The notes beneath the pieces are model-generated. The model worked only from the letters and a program-made list of their open reading frames with translations. It was not told the origin of the DNA and ran no database searches. Source: Venturia oleaginea (lineage: Eukaryota; Ascomycota; Dothideomycetes; Venturiales; Venturiaceae). Taken from it: a stretch of DNA of 64,000 nucleotides. Of the stretch, positions 34,511 to 46,999 are shown in pieces; position 1 is the stretch's first letter, and every line of letters begins with the position of its first letter. The translations under genes and the position numbers were made by a program. The stretch is taken from NCBI GenBank assembly GCA_013176395.1, contig JABMLP010000003.1:1674001-1738000 (forward strand). The letters are read 5' to 3'.

Positions 34511-36367
34511 TCACTCACCCAACCCCGCCATTTCTGCAATAATATCAGCAGCCTTCTCCCTCCCAGGCTTTCCTTCGAATTTCTTCGCAAATTCTTTCGC
34601 GTTCTTCCGCAATTGGATAGCCTCACTGCTGTTCCCCAGCACTTTGAGAAAAGCACCACCAAGTTCCTCTCTAGTCCAATCAGGAGCCGATGCTCTAGAG
34701 CCCCAGATGCCTATCCCGAACAATTCTGCACGAGTCGCAAAGTCGTAATGGTCAAACCAGAGGGGGAGGATGACTTGAGGCACGCCATTGCTAGTATCGT
34801 CAGCGGCACGGAGTACAGTCCTCAGCTCAGGAATGCTTACATCATGGCTTCGTAAAACGAATTGGCTCCACCATGCGAAACAGCAGCTGCAATTTTTCCA
34901 GTTCCCATCATAGTAGATGGATCAATGCTCAGCCATTTGCTTATTTGTAGCCTCTCAATGTTATCTCCTAACATCTCTGACACAAAGTCCAAGGGGAAAT
35001 CAACAACTACCCCATTAAGATCTTTCTTCTTGTTGAACTTCCACAAAATCTGTACATCCGTCTGCTCAAGCAAGATTTTGATTGCACCAACCATTTCTCT
35101 GGCAGCTCTTTCATCATATTCGACATGACTCCCAAGTACGATCATCACAGTAGGCGTATGGCTAATCCAATCCGCCAGCTCAGGGTCTTGTTCTGCAGCA
35201 CTAGCTGAATCGATGGTGATAGGCCCCACTCCTTTGACGTTATCGGGGATGACGGGGAGTGGGAAATCAGCTTCGAGAGAGCCTTGACTGATCCAGGTCA
35301 AATTATCTGGACGGTAGACTGTGAGGGGATCCACAGGGTTCGAGACACCATGACTTTTGAGGTACTCTCTTACGCTTGACCGAGCTCGTGTTACGTACAG
35401 GGTGAAGGCGAAGCGGATGTTGATGTAGATGTTCGCTGGTTTCAGGTGCCATGGAACGGGGTAGGCTAAATTGAGCGGCCTGTTAGCGAGGGCCCATATA
35501 CATACACCTGCTCACATATTCCACAAAAAGTCACGCAAGAAGGTCGAGGATCAGGAAACAGCACCGCCGTTGTATGACCGATAGCAAAACCAGGAATATG
35601 AACTCACAATACGATGATCCGATAGCAGGATATTTCCAAAGAGCGCTCGCGTAAGGTTGCATTCCAATAAGACTGTCAAGCAAGGCATTTGGCGAAAGAA
35701 CGGCCTGTCTACGATTTTGTTCTATGGTTGCATCACAGGCGGGACTGAACAGTGAGTCTACCACAACCACTGAAGGGTCCACTTCTTGAATGAGACGGGA
35801 CAATTCCTCGAAGATGGCAAAGTGTTGTGGTCCTGACCAAGGATCTGAAGGGGATTATCTAGGTCAGCTGTATTTCGTTTCGTCCAGTTGCACGATGACA
35901 AGATCTTAAGAATCCTACTTACATAAGAAAGTCTGAATGAACCGACAATTTTTCGCAGCGCTTTGATATCCCGGCGGAGATATCATATCATCGAGCGTGA
36001 AATTTTTCTCGGGATTTCCTTCTATGAACGAAGGAGCGCTGGCAATCTTGTGGAATCTGACACTTTGAGCAGTGGATAGTTGTCGTTTTGCGTAACTATT
36101 GATGGATGCAACATCCTTGGCTCGCTCTCCAAACGTGGCAAGATGTATCTCAATATTGGGATGATGAAGGAGTAAAGCCTGAGCCGAGGCCAGAAAAACA
36201 TTGATCTGTCCATGTTCGGCATTGGAGATGAGAAGCGCCGTGTTGTTGCGCCCTGGTATTGTTGTTCTGGTCGGTGTGTCTTGCTTTTGTCTGGGAACGA
36301 AATTGAGGATGACTGCTATGATGGCCAGCACCGTTGCAAAAATCCAACCTCGATAGGGCATTTCCAA
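34511..36367 (-). CDS. UDP-glycosyltransferase (GT1 family), membrane-anchored
   Basis: Exons 36367-35923, 35844-35608, 35465-34841 and 34790-34511 (minus) give 528 residues, and all joins keep frame. One hydrophobic segment (residues about 7-24, WIFATVLAIIAVILNF) anchors the N-terminus. The acceptor-binding half has HGQINVFLASAQALLLHHP with the usual histidine. The donor-binding half ends in the signature region AAVSHGGANSFYEAMINGVP and LPLWFDHYDFA, equivalent to the GT1 motif HCGxNS..EA..GVP..P...DQ. It likely transfers a sugar from a UDP donor to a small lipophilic acceptor such as a sterol or polyketide; the substrate cannot be told. It shares an upstream region of about 1.4 kb with the divergent prolyl hydroxylase gene. 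Confidence 0.92.
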
Positions 36368-37742
36368 TCGTTGGTATTCGAAAAAAATGATGACAATACA
36401 GAGGACTCTTCAGACGATATTTGGAAGAATATAAATTCTAGAAAACCCTCCGGATCAATTTGCTCGGAAAGCATATTACTCTAATCTAAATAAGATCAAG
36501 CTCGACCTCCGCCTCGCGAGGTTCAATACTCGCGATATTTGCATCCCTTGTATGATCAGAATTTCAGCGATTCATAGGTTCTTGGGAGATCGTCCACCAA
36601 ACCTTTCACAGTAGGAAGTGGATACCTTTTAGCTAACACCCTCCCGCTCTCCTATGATTTGGAATAAAGACACCCTTGGTTGCCAGTTTCCGAACCCTCC
36701 GAAAACCTGATAAGGGATCGGCAGATAACACAAACTGTGCAGTTTGTATACCATGTAGATCGCGGAAGGGGGTAGATTCGAATTGCCCACAATTTCTGGC
36801 ATTATGAAAGGAAACTTTTCCCAGGGGCTCTCGTATCTGAGACGGAAACAAAGGTCTTCTCATATATTGAAAGCCCGGAAAAACATGCCAAGACTCTAAA
36901 GAGATGGACTCCCTATGTGAGGGATTTAGATATGAAGTAATTGGCGCACTCCTACATCCCAGTCCAAGTTCTGCAACTGAGAGGAGGTTCGCCTCGAATA
37001 TTATCCTTTGGGAGTTCAAGTGAAAAGCCGACCTGGCTCGGCGGGCTCTGACTAATTAAAGGCTCCACTTGGTGCTTGTAGAAAGAGGAAGTTTGAAGTG
37101 TGTCGCAATATGGGAGCAACAATGGCAGCATGAATGGCATCATCCACCCCCCGGCTCCATATCAATGTCTAGGACAAAAATCTCCTGACCTCGAATCTGT
37201 TGTGCCGATATCGTTGCTGAATCGGCAGTCCCACACTCAACCATAGTACTTTATGATTTAAGCAAAATGTTCTCAACCCTGTTTTCGACCACGGCGCTGG
37301 CGCGGGCGCGGGTGTCCAGTTCGTGGAGAGCAACTGTCGCAATACGATCAACACACTTCTCGGTAGGCCTAATCGCATCCTCTTCAAGAAATGAGGAAGG
37401 ATCCTTTGGGTTTCAGCTTTGGCACACTGTAAGGTAGTCAAATATTTGATATCGGGATCAACTCGAGTATATAGATGTTTGACGAAATATGTTGTGTGTG
37501 AGGAGAGGTTGGCCTGGTGCGAAACATCACTGTTGAAAAGCCTTGCAAGGGAAGTCTCGATCATGTCGCAGTAAATTATAGAATAGCCAGAAAATAAAGC
37601 CCTTGGACCTACACAGCTAGAATAAACTAGGCGTACTAGATATTACTCGCGCACAGACTTTCAAAGGTGATGCTCCAGGAAAGGTCATTTTCGCCAGCAC
37701 GATACTGGTAGTGATATATCTACCAATTGAGTTGAATAAATA
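36368..37742. other. Divergent upstream region with weak open frames
   Basis: Between the UDP-glycosyltransferase and OFD1-type starts. Three successive minus-strand frames (37564-37169, 37143-36952, 37019-36633) overlap or nearly abut but show no domain and no convincing joins. I leave them uncalled. Confidence 0.4.
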
Positions 37743-39746
37743 ATGAAGAGAAAGAACGAAGAAGTGCAGAAGGCCAATAGGTCCAAAAAGCGAGCCATTT
37801 CAGAGGGCGACGCCAAAGACTGCTTCGGCAAAGACGTCTTCCCCAAGCAGTCTGCATACACAAACGAGTATGCTGAATCGCAACCGTAAGCCCAAACCTG
37901 GTCAGGAGCTGTACGAGAGGCTCAATTACCATCTAGTTACAAACATGGAGTCATCCAGGGCCTAATTGATCCCTCTCTCCTACGGAAGGTCCGCGACGAG
38001 ATCAAACAACACCTTCATTTCACTCCCAAAGAAACCGACATCTACAAAATCCACCAGTCTGGAGACCTCGCAAACCTCGACAGGCTCGACCATTCTTCTC
38101 TCGACCGCTTGCCTTCCCTCCTTAAGCTCCGCGATGCTCTATACTCTGCTCCATTTCGGAAATACATCTCTCATGTCTCACATTCTGGTCCGGTTAGTGG
38201 GAAGAAGACGGACATGGCAATCAATGTCTATACGCCGACTTGCCATCTCTTGTGTCACGACGATGTCATTGGAAGTAGGAGGATAAGCTACATTCTCTAT
38301 TTGACCGATCCAGACAAGCCGTGGAACCCAGAATGGGGTGGTAGCCTTCGATTATATCCTACAGCAAAAATGAAGAGCAAGGACGGCACAGAAACCATCG
38401 TACCGAGTCCCGACTTCTCAGTCACGATCCCACCAGCCTTCAACCAGCTCAGCTTCTTCGCCATTCAACCTGGCGAAAGCTTCCATGATGTGGAAGAAGT
38501 TTACACCAAAAAAGTGGGCGACACCGAAGACGATGGAGGAAGAATTAGGATGGCCATCAGTGGATGGTTTCATATACCGCAAGAAGGAGAAGAGGGCTAC
38601 GAAGAAGGTTTGGAAGAGAAATTAGCAGAGCGAAGTTCTCTCAACCAGCTCCAAAGCAAGGCCGATGAATTCGACCTGCCTGTGCCTATTTGGAGGGAGG
38701 TCAAAGATGCACCTGATACAGAAGATGAAGACGGCGCGCCATTCACAGACTTCGAGATCGACTGGCTTTTACAATTCATCAATCCCAATTACCTCACACC
38801 AGACACGGTCGAAGCCATAAAGGAAAGCTTCGAAGAAAATTATGTTGCAACACTAGGCGAATTCCTTCGTCCAAAATTCGCCGCAAAGCTAAGAGACTTC
38901 ATCGAGCCCTTGGACAAAGAATCGCCAGGATCTCTTCCAGCCCTCAAAGGCAAATCAGATAAAGTCGGCGTGGCCAGACCACCGCATAAACACCGCTTTG
39001 TATACCGCCAACCAACTTTCAAAGCCAAGAAAAAGACTTCAGACTCGCCACTAGACCAACTCCTCGAACATTTTCTCCCATCCCCACTTTTCGCCCGATG
39101 GCTGGCCCTCGTCACTGGACTGTCCTTCAGCCGCGCAGAATTCATGGCGCGTCGATTTAGGAGGGGACTCGATTATACTCTTGCTACTTCGTACAATGAT
39201 CCTGAACCACAACTTGAGATATGTCTCGGCATCACACCGACACCCGGCTGGGGCGCCGATGAACCCGAAGAAGAGGAAGATGCAGAGGCCCTTTCCAAAG
39301 CTGTACGGGAGGAAAACAGCAAAGCTCCGGAACCCGAAACAGAACCCGTCGGTGGTTATGAAATGTACATGGCCGGCGATGATGGCGACGATGACGAGGG
39401 TTCCGATCATGGCATCGAAATTCCTCCACACGGGGCGAGTAGCACTGGTGCTGGGCAACGCAAAGGGAGGAAGACAAAATCTGATCCAGCGATTTACAAA
39501 AGTGCCGGTGATGAAGAGGATGATGGTGTTCTTTTCAATAATGCTGCGAGTTGGAATATTTTGACGCTTGTTTTGAGAGATACGGGGGTCATGAAGTTTG
39601 TCAAGTTTGTGAGTGAGTCTGCGAAGGGAGACCGGTGGGATTTAGTTGGCAATTTTTCGGTCAAAGAAGATGAGGATGATGAGGATGATGAGGATGAAGA
39701 TGAGGTGGTAGTGGAGGAAGAGGAATGGAAAGGATTCAGTGATTGA
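37743..39746 (+). CDS. OFD1: Prolyl 3,4-dihydroxylase, Ofd1/Tpa1 family
   Basis: Exons 37743-37885 and 37937-39746 give 650 residues; the 51-base intron (GTAAGC..CTAG) is in phase 2. Ofd1/Tpa1 are Fe(II)/2-oxoglutarate oxygenases that hydroxylate a proline of ribosomal protein S23; in fission yeast Ofd1 also controls Sre1N turnover under low oxygen. The start is basic (MKRKNEEVQKANRSKKR), suiting a nuclear protein. The catalytic core has the H-x-D pair in TCHLLCHDDVIGS, the double-stranded beta-helix region YILYLTDPDKPWNPEWGG, and the distal histidine in GESFHDVEEVY. The C-terminal half is the second, non-catalytic domain, broken by acidic runs, and ends in a very acidic tail. The gene appears intact. 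Confidence 0.92.
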
Positions 39747-40515
39747 ACCATGAGTGGATTGACACCCGACGCATTCAGCTTGGGAGAAGTTCGGGTTACT
39801 CATGATCTGACAGAGTCGCGCCAACACATATAATCGAGTTGCAGAATAGAACGGATGTCTGCTTCTCAAGTGTAGTAATCGCAATCCACGGCCATCAATT
39901 TCAACTATGAACATACTTGGCTGGAAGTCATCGTTCTGAGTTCGCCTCGCTCAAAGTATTCCACTAAATTACCAGTGTCTACTCCCCATCAACCTCACTT
40001 AGTAAGAATATATGTAGATGTTTCCGAGTTTTCCGAGTGTTGTTGATAAAGTTTCCCTTGCTCCCTTTTGTTTTAAGATGGATTGATGATAGTCATTCGG
40101 TGGAGGCGGAAAAGAAGTAGTGCTTTAAAGAGATCGATTTGACGATTTGTTATTTTGCCGAAATGGATTTTTCCTACCGAAAGGTGGGTTTCAGATATCA
40201 TGGGATGAATCTGCTCATTAGCGGTTCTTTTGACCTGTTCAAGTGTGTCCCCTCAGGAGCTTGAATCCGGGTGTCGTGCTTCAAGGTTGGGTCGAGCCGT
40301 GTCCCTATCTTCCGCTTGGGCCTGACGCGTCGTTTCCTCGTCCAACATGTTGCACCACCACAAGAAAGTTGAGAAGCGATGTGGAAAACAGATTGTATTG
40401 CAATTATTAGATAAAAAGACAACTGGGCATGGCAGAGCTCGCCTGCCTGGTATCATCGTAACATCCTCCCTCGATCTCTCCCTCTGAATGTAACATCATG
40501 CTAGAAAAATACTTT
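39747..40515. other. Intergenic between converging genes
   Basis: About 770 bases holding the 3' ends of the prolyl hydroxylase and DUF3602 genes. No other feature seen. Confidence 0.5.
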
Positions 40516-41053
40516 CTAAACAGTGGGTGTTGCAGGAGAAGCAGCACGCTCAACCTTCTTCTCCTTGTGGTGTGGAAGGATGGTATCCTTGATCTTCTCA
40601 ATGACAGAAGGCTTATTTGGATCGCTGGTGTGGCCACCAAACTTCTCCCTGTGGATGTTGCCTCCGCCTCCTCTACCAGTGTGGAAATCTGGCTGTCCTC
40701 CGATGAGATTTTGATCGGGAATGATGTCTTGAGAGCCGCGGCGACCGTCGACGGCACCGACACGAGGGGATTCTACCATCTGGGGAATTTGTTAGAGAAT
40801 ATGGAGGTTGAGGATCGTAGAGGGTGGTTCGTACGTTTCCTGCTCCTCCACGACCGGAGGAGAATTCGCCGTCGACGGATTCGCCTTGAACACCTTCGCG
40901 TTTGATGCCTGCGTCGATGTACGAAACACCAGCGTCTTTACCGGCATTGCCAGCGCCTGAAATGTGATTAGTTATGACCGACATCGGGATCTAGGCCTAA
41001 AACTTACCTCCACGGCCAGTATGGTGAGAGGGTGTAGATGCACGTTCAGCCAT
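40516..41053 (-). CDS. DUF3602-family protein with GRGGxGN repeats
   Basis: Exons 41053-41008, 40956-40835 and 40779-40516 (minus) give 143 residues. Introns of 51 and 55 bases keep frame. Three copies of the family motif are present (TGRGGAGN, SGRGGAGN, TGRGGGGN), the first split by intron 1. The rest is polar and probably disordered, with a lysine/histidine-rich segment near the end (LPHHKEKKVER). Proteins of this family are small, widespread in Pezizomycotina and of unknown function; some are stress- or conidiation-induced in other species. A TGACGTGACG sequence about 160 bases upstream (near 41215) could be a bZIP site, but that is inference. Confidence 0.88.
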
Positions 41054-42629
41054 TGCTTCTCTAGACTTAGGCAGTTCTATGGTGGGATCTGAGGGATGAG
41101 ATGTAAGTAGTGTGTAGATAAAGGACTTCTTGGATGATCCTTTGCTTTGCGCGAGAAAGGAAAGCCTTACTTTATGGCTTACAGTGGTGGCCGAAAAATC
41201 ATCGATAACTCATATGACGTGACGCAATCCTGAAGAAACTGGATTGGGCTCGACCTTTTCTCTCCCTTCGGCCTGACTAAAAGACTGCCTTCGGGGCTTG
41301 CGGACGGCTGGGCATCCCGTACCATCATAGACATGGAGCATCGCTAACCTTTTTCTTTCCTGTCATCTGTCGTAGTTGGTGGTGTCGCCATGTCCATCAT
41401 GAGAACGTCAGCTTTGGGTCAGGCGCATGAGACGGGAGCTTGGATGGGGATGGGATTTTAAGGGAATTCTCAATGAGGTGATCGATAAGAGTTTGCCATG
41501 TCATTCGATCCGTTGCCTCGGCGAGCGCAGTATACATGACAAAGTATGGTTAGTCAGAGAAAGAAATCGGGCATCAGGCGCTCTTCTATGAGAATGATGA
41601 TTGCAACATGTTGGATATGGACACCTCGTCACTCAAATCGTTCTGTATGATCTCCACTGTAAAGTTGAATGTGTAGCCGACTCCATCTCGTCGAAGATAT
41701 TCGAGCTGAAGAAAATTGCCTGCGACGAAGGATAGCAAGAAGTTCTAAACTGAGGCTATCTTTTCTCCCTCGAGAGATTCCACCCAATATCCCTGAGATG
41801 GTGACTTGGATCAATAGCTAACCCATTTTCGCTTTGGCGTAATAGTAAAGACGATTGGCAAGTGGGTTGCCCAATAGGTACTACTTGCTATTTGAACCAA
41901 AGAGGATGAACAGCGAGGCAGTAATCATGCAGATAAAACACCAGTTACGCAAAGGGAAACAGGGGTCTCCAGAAACCCAAGCAGCCAACTACTGGAGATG
42001 ATGTAGGAATTCGTATCAATGTCTCACTCAGATAGTGATAGATCAATCGCTGTGAGACTAATGACCTTGATATGGAGATCGTTGGCTCGATTTAATGTAT
42101 GCAAGAGTTTCGCTTTCTGTTCGATTGTAGTGCACCACACCTAACCTATGAAGATGAGATTTCAAAGAACCAATGTCAAGAGCGTCGGGAGAAAGCATGG
42201 GAGTTTCTCCCTCCTCAAGTTTGTAACCATGGTAATACCACTAGCCATTTCAACCGCCTTTGCCCTGATGCTGATTAGCATCTACAAAGTCCTGGCCCAA
42301 ATAAGCAAGCAGACTCATCAAAATCGTGATTAGGAAAAGAGAACGTTCTTTGGCTCTATCTCTAAGCTATCTGCTAATCTAGAGCCATTCAAAACAACGC
42401 CGTCTTCCATGGAAGAACAATGGTAGTAGAAGAGCCTACCGAGACATCTAGACCTCACCCAGCATACATGCTCGCTGCAGTGCGATGAATCCTACAACAA
42501 TAACGCCATGCTAATCCGACCCAAGCCGCCCAAAGGAAAAGGACAATGAAAAAAGGAAATGTGAATACCATGATGCTGAGCTCTAAAATGCTGTGTGAAT
42601 ATCGAAAAGTCCGTCCTGATGTTGTCTTC
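41054..42629. other. Intergenic, 1.6 kb
   Basis: Upstream region of the DUF3602 gene and 3' region of SPT2. A 61-codon plus-strand frame at 42148-42333 has a basic start and one hydrophobic segment (FVTMVIPLAISTAFALMLIS); a tiny membrane protein is possible but there is no other support. Confidence 0.4.
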
Positions 42630-43778
42630 CTAGTATATCGATTTCTTCTTCCTGGCTTGTGCTGCCAATGCCGTAAGTTTGTTCTTCCGTTCCATTTTCT
42701 CACGTTTGAGTTTGTTCTCGAGGGCCTTTTCCGCCGCATCGGCCTTCTTTGCTTCTCGAAGTGCTTCCTCTTCCTCTGCCTCGACGTCATCCATGCCAGC
42801 CTCCATATCGGACAGATCTGATTCGTAGTCTTCTTCTTCTTCTTCTTCATCCAGCTCCTCATCAGAATAATCGGCGTAACGTGGATATCGTGAGGCCGGC
42901 TGCTTCTGTGCAGCTGGTTGAGGTCTTCGTACTTGGCCTGGTCGTGGCAAACCCATAGTACCTCTATATTGTGGCGGCTCTGCTGATTTGGCCTTCAGTC
43001 GTGCTGTACCCGTGTAGCCTAGATCGGGCGCTTTCCGCTTCTCTTTGGCCTGTTCTCCCAGCTTTCCATTTGCTGGTTCCGAACTTCCTGGGCGCTTGCC
43101 AATACCGTCCTTTTTATCGCGGACGGCATCAGCCTTGACCTTCTCCGCAGCTTCTTGTGCCTGTTTCTCACGCTCTTTCTTCGACAGCTTCTCGGTCTGC
43201 TTGTGCTTGATGACTCCCAAAGAGGGAATGGTAGTCACGTTCTGTTTACCTCGGGCCATGATCTCCTTGTAGGAATTTTTCTTAAGCGGTGTGGCCGCAG
43301 TAGCGGACGGTGTTGGTGCCTTCACGAGTGCAGGCTTCGGCTCTCCCTTGACTGATGATCTTACAACGGGTGTAGACATCGTCTGAGCCCTCTGAACCGG
43401 TTTGATCGCTGATTTTCCACCTTCGGACCGAGCAGTTCCACGATAGCCTGAGGTTCTGCTGGAAGATGCAACTGCTGGACGGGCTGTTCCTCCATTCTGC
43501 GCGGGAGTCAAGGGCCTGGCAATCTTCGCAGGGACATTCGTGCTAAGTTCTCCTTCCGCTTTGCGCTTCAGTGGCAGCACATTCGGGATGCCACCATTTG
43601 TCGTCGCGGGGTTCGGCCGGGTTGGTAGAGTGGCACGTGAAGTTACTGGAGGTCTTGCGCCTGGCGTGGCAGCAGCGGACGTCGGCTCATCGATAGAGGC
43701 AAGAATGGAACTAAGGTACTTCCTGGAGTCAGTATCTGGTGAGTCACAGGGATCGGGGATGGTGAGCCATACATTCAT
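42630..43778 (-). CDS. SPT2: SPT2-type histone chaperone
   Basis: Single exon, 382 residues. Spt2 binds histones H3-H4 through a C-terminal domain and preserves nucleosomes during transcription elongation. The sequence shows a long basic, disordered body with repeated GYRGTAR/GYTGTARLK motifs. A Lys/Glu/Ala-rich helix follows (KLSKKEREKQAQEAAEKVKA). The C-terminal Spt2 domain comes last: YADYSDEELDEEEEEEDYES, acidic DMEAGMDDVEAEEEEAL, then the basic helix ending ARKKKSIY. The start at 43778 is the only ATG that keeps frame; a possible 50-base intron near it (GTATGG..CCAG) would break the frame, so I reject it. It is divergent from ribosomal P2. Confidence 0.88.
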   Translation of the reverse strand: MNVWLTIPDPCDSPDTDSRKYLSSILASIDEPTSAAATPGARPPVTSRATLPTRPNPATTNGGIPNVLPLKRKAEGELSTNVPAKIARPLTPAQNGGTARPAVASSSRTSGYRGTARSEGGKSAIKPVQRAQTMSTPVVRSSVKGEPKPALVKAPTPSATAATPLKKNSYKEIMARGKQNVTTIPSLGVIKHKQTEKLSKKEREKQAQEAAEKVKADAVRDKKDGIGKRPGSSEPANGKLGEQAKEKRKAPDLGYTGTARLKAKSAEPPQYRGTMGLPRPGQVRRPQPAAQKQPASRYPRYADYSDEELDEEEEEEDYESDLSDMEAGMDDVEAEEEEALREAKKADAAEKALENKLKREKMERKNKLTALAAQARKKKSIY

Positions 43779-44231
43779 AGTGGATTGAGGAGGTTAAAGA
43801 CACGGACCGTGGTTTGCGCTGGTTCGAACAATCATACTCGTGCGGAAGTGGGACGGCGGAGAGGGTTTATATGGCGGTGTCGAGGAATGGACGCCGGATA
43901 GTTTCGGCTCCAGACGATAACAGTGTTTCGTGGTAGTGTTGACTAAGTTGGCAACAAGTTGGACAACGATTTGCCTTCTGAAGTACGGCGGGAACCTGAT
44001 GACTCAGCGGGTCGCTGAGTCAGCCCACAGAGCCCACAGAGCCAAACTTCTATTGCAGATGTCGACTGTATTCCACCGACAACCTCCACAAGAACTCGAC
44101 GAATCCTTCTGCGCAAGCCGCTTAAACCGATCGATTCTCAGTTCTCTCACACAAATCACCACCCGTAAGTACCAACTACGCACAAATTCAACCAGCGCAT
44201 CCATCTAACAATTTTTTAGACAAATACCAAA
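43779..44231. promoter_or_regulatory. Divergent promoter, SPT2 / ribosomal P2
   Basis: 453 bases between the two start codons. It contains a near-perfect internal duplication, CAGCGGGTCGCTGAGTCAGC-like and CCCACAGAGCCCACAGAG, around 44004-44042. No gene inside. Confidence 0.5.
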
Positions 44232-44678
44232 ATGAAGCAGTATGTCTCGACTTCGCAAAATTGCACCGCCGCACAATGCTAACCAACTTTACAGCATCGC
44301 TGCATACCTCCTCCTCGGCCTCGGTGGCAACGACAGCCCCAGCGCCAAAGACATCACCGAACTCCTCCAGTCCGTCGGCGTGGACCCAGACACTGAGCGT
44401 CTCGAGAAGCTCATCTCCGAGCTCAAGGGCAAGGACATCAGCGAGGTAAGGACACAATACCTGTCCCCTTTGTATTACAGTCACTCACTCGCTCTTCACA
44501 GCTCATCACTGAGGGTTCCGCCAAGCTCGCATCTGTCCCATCTGGTGGATCTGGTGGCGGAGCCACTGCTCCAGCTGCCGGTGGTTCCGCCCCAGCTGCT
44601 GAGGAAGCCAAAGCGGAAGAGAAGGAGGAGGAGAAGGAAGAATCTGACGACGACATGGGATTCGGACTGTTCGACTAA
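44232..44678 (+). CDS. RPP2: 60S acidic ribosomal protein P2
   Basis: Exons 44232-44239 (8 bases), 44295-44445 and 44502-44678 give 111 residues. P2 forms the lateral stalk of the 60S subunit with P0 and P1 and recruits translation GTPases. The protein starts [15 protein letters not shown], and the histidine codon is split across the first intron, which confirms the tiny first exon. Next comes a Gly/Ala hinge, then the acidic tail ending [12 protein letters not shown], the universal stalk C-terminus and P-protein phosphorylation region. The P2 rather than P1 identity comes from the N-terminus. Intact. Confidence 0.97.
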
Positions 44679-45163
44679 ATGTACCCGGGTTGATCGAAAA
44701 CCTTTACGACAAAAGCTCTTCTGCGGCACCCTCACGAAAATGCTTCATGACAGGGCTAGAAAGCAAGGAAGGTCTGGCTGGCTATGGACATGATATGTGC
44801 TGCCAATTTGTGTACATGTGTCCCATCTGTCTCCCACACAACGCTGGCAAACTACCAAGGAAATCAAAGCTGTTCTACTTCCAATAATCCTCTCAATGCT
44901 GAATGTGAATGATCAAATCGTGACTGTCTCAAACTGATGATTGCAGCCTGTGTGACCTGATCACAACTTCATCAATTTGCCCTCCATCTTCCCTTAATTT
45001 TTTCTCCCAAAATTGTATCTCCGTAGGCCGCGACAGATAAATTTATGTCACGTGCTCGTTAATTTAGCGTGGTGCGCAAGATCGAATATTCATCGGGCCT
45101 AAACCTCAACTTGCCTCAAGAAAATCAACCAAAACCTTTCGCCTCACTAACCCTACCGCAACG
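44679..45163. promoter_or_regulatory. Upstream region of RPS15
   Basis: 485 bases between two tandem ribosomal protein genes. An E-box CACGTG lies at 45049-45054, about 110 bases before the RPS15 start. Confidence 0.45.
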
Positions 45164-45878
<715 letters not shown>

Positions 45879-46391
45879 AGTCTTGGTTTGTGGGTGCATG
45901 CGCGGGTACAGAATTTACGATGTGGCTGGGATAGGTTGGACAAATAGCATTTTCCAAAAATGAGGACTGCCACACCGGTGTTGACAAATATTTCAGCGGC
46001 CTTCAACAACACCTATTGCCTTGCCTCTACCTGGTCTCGTGATCTATATTTATTCTTCTATTCCTTTGGTACACTTTCGACGAAAGCAAGTGAAATTATT
46101 TCAACTGGTCCCCTATGTCGCAACGTTGAGAGATGGCAAATTCTTGAGATGTGACTCGGTTGTCAATGCCGATCACAATCTTCGTTCGCATCAACAGGTT
46201 GTTCTTAAAGAGAACACCAACACTCCACCTTACACTATATAGGTCTGACTTTCCAAGCAGAAGAATGAATAATCAATCACAAATCCAGAGTGGATTATAT
46301 AAGGCCAAAAAATTCTAGTATGCACAAGCCTGTAAAGCTCTATTCACAAACCTTAACCCCCCATGACCATCCCGAAAGAGGGGCCGTGATA
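45879..46391. other. Intergenic
   Basis: RPS15 3' region and the flank of the tRNA gene. Nothing else recognised. Confidence 0.5.
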
Positions 46392-46476
46392 CTCCTCCGG
46401 GTGGGCTCGAACCACCAACCTCTCGATGCTCGGCATGGTAACAGTCGAACGCGCTAGCCAATTGCGCCACGGGGGA
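46392..46476 (-). tRNA. tRNA-Asn (anticodon GTT) with 11-base intron
   Basis: Read on the minus strand: acceptor TCCCCCG, TG, D arm GCGC-AATTGGCTA-GCGC, anticodon stem TTCGA/TCGAG. The 18-base loop is CTGTTA, the intron and the last loop base; removing 11 bases leaves a 7-base loop with GTT at 34-36. Then come a 5-base variable loop AGGTT, T arm GGTGG-TTCGAGC-CCACC, the 3' acceptor strand CGGAGGA and discriminator G. Length is 74 plus 11. A-box and B-box sequences are present. One acceptor pair is mismatched: C at position 4 faces A at position 69, where T-A would be expected. Confidence 0.9.
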
Positions 46477-46999
46477 AGACAGGCTATTGCTGACTAAGAG
46501 AGCTTTCCTGGTCTATACAAATCAGAAATATTGAATCGATTGCTCAAGAGTTGGCTTGACATTATCTCCTACGGAGGTACCATGCCATGGCCGTGGCCAA
46601 TTCCTCTTCTTCATCTTCCGTCCCTGTTCAGGAGCATCGATCACTGTACACAAGCTTTACAGTGGCCGGAGAAGACTTCGATCCCAAAACCCCTTGACAT
46701 CTGCACCTCATGCCTTTCTGCGGCTTGAGTCTTTGTACGCATCGAATCCATTTGTCAACGTGTCAAAGACATAATGGACAGAGTTAACAGGACTTCTATG
46801 CCTAATTTTCAAGTGCATTTCGTTAGCACTTGATCACGTCGCCAGCCAAGTTAATTTGACCAAAATATGGGATGATAATGCTCTCCGCTGCGTGCCTGCA
46901 GGATTTGTAGTGGCTAGCATATGAACGTTGTGGACCTCCTCCCAAAGTGCTACGCCTTCAATAACTCATCAACAGTGCCGCCTCCCATCAGATAAAGTC
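46477..46999. other. Intergenic
   Basis: Upstream of the tRNA and of the HET relic. No gene supported. Confidence 0.45.

Noticed and set aside
36633..37564. Three successive minus-strand frames suggesting a gene
   Set aside because: No splice joins keep frame, no domain is recognised, and the region is a plausible divergent promoter.
43722..43778. 50-base intron near the SPT2 start (GTATGG..CCAG)
   Set aside because: Removing it brings an immediate stop after the first ATG codons, so the unspliced reading is preferred.
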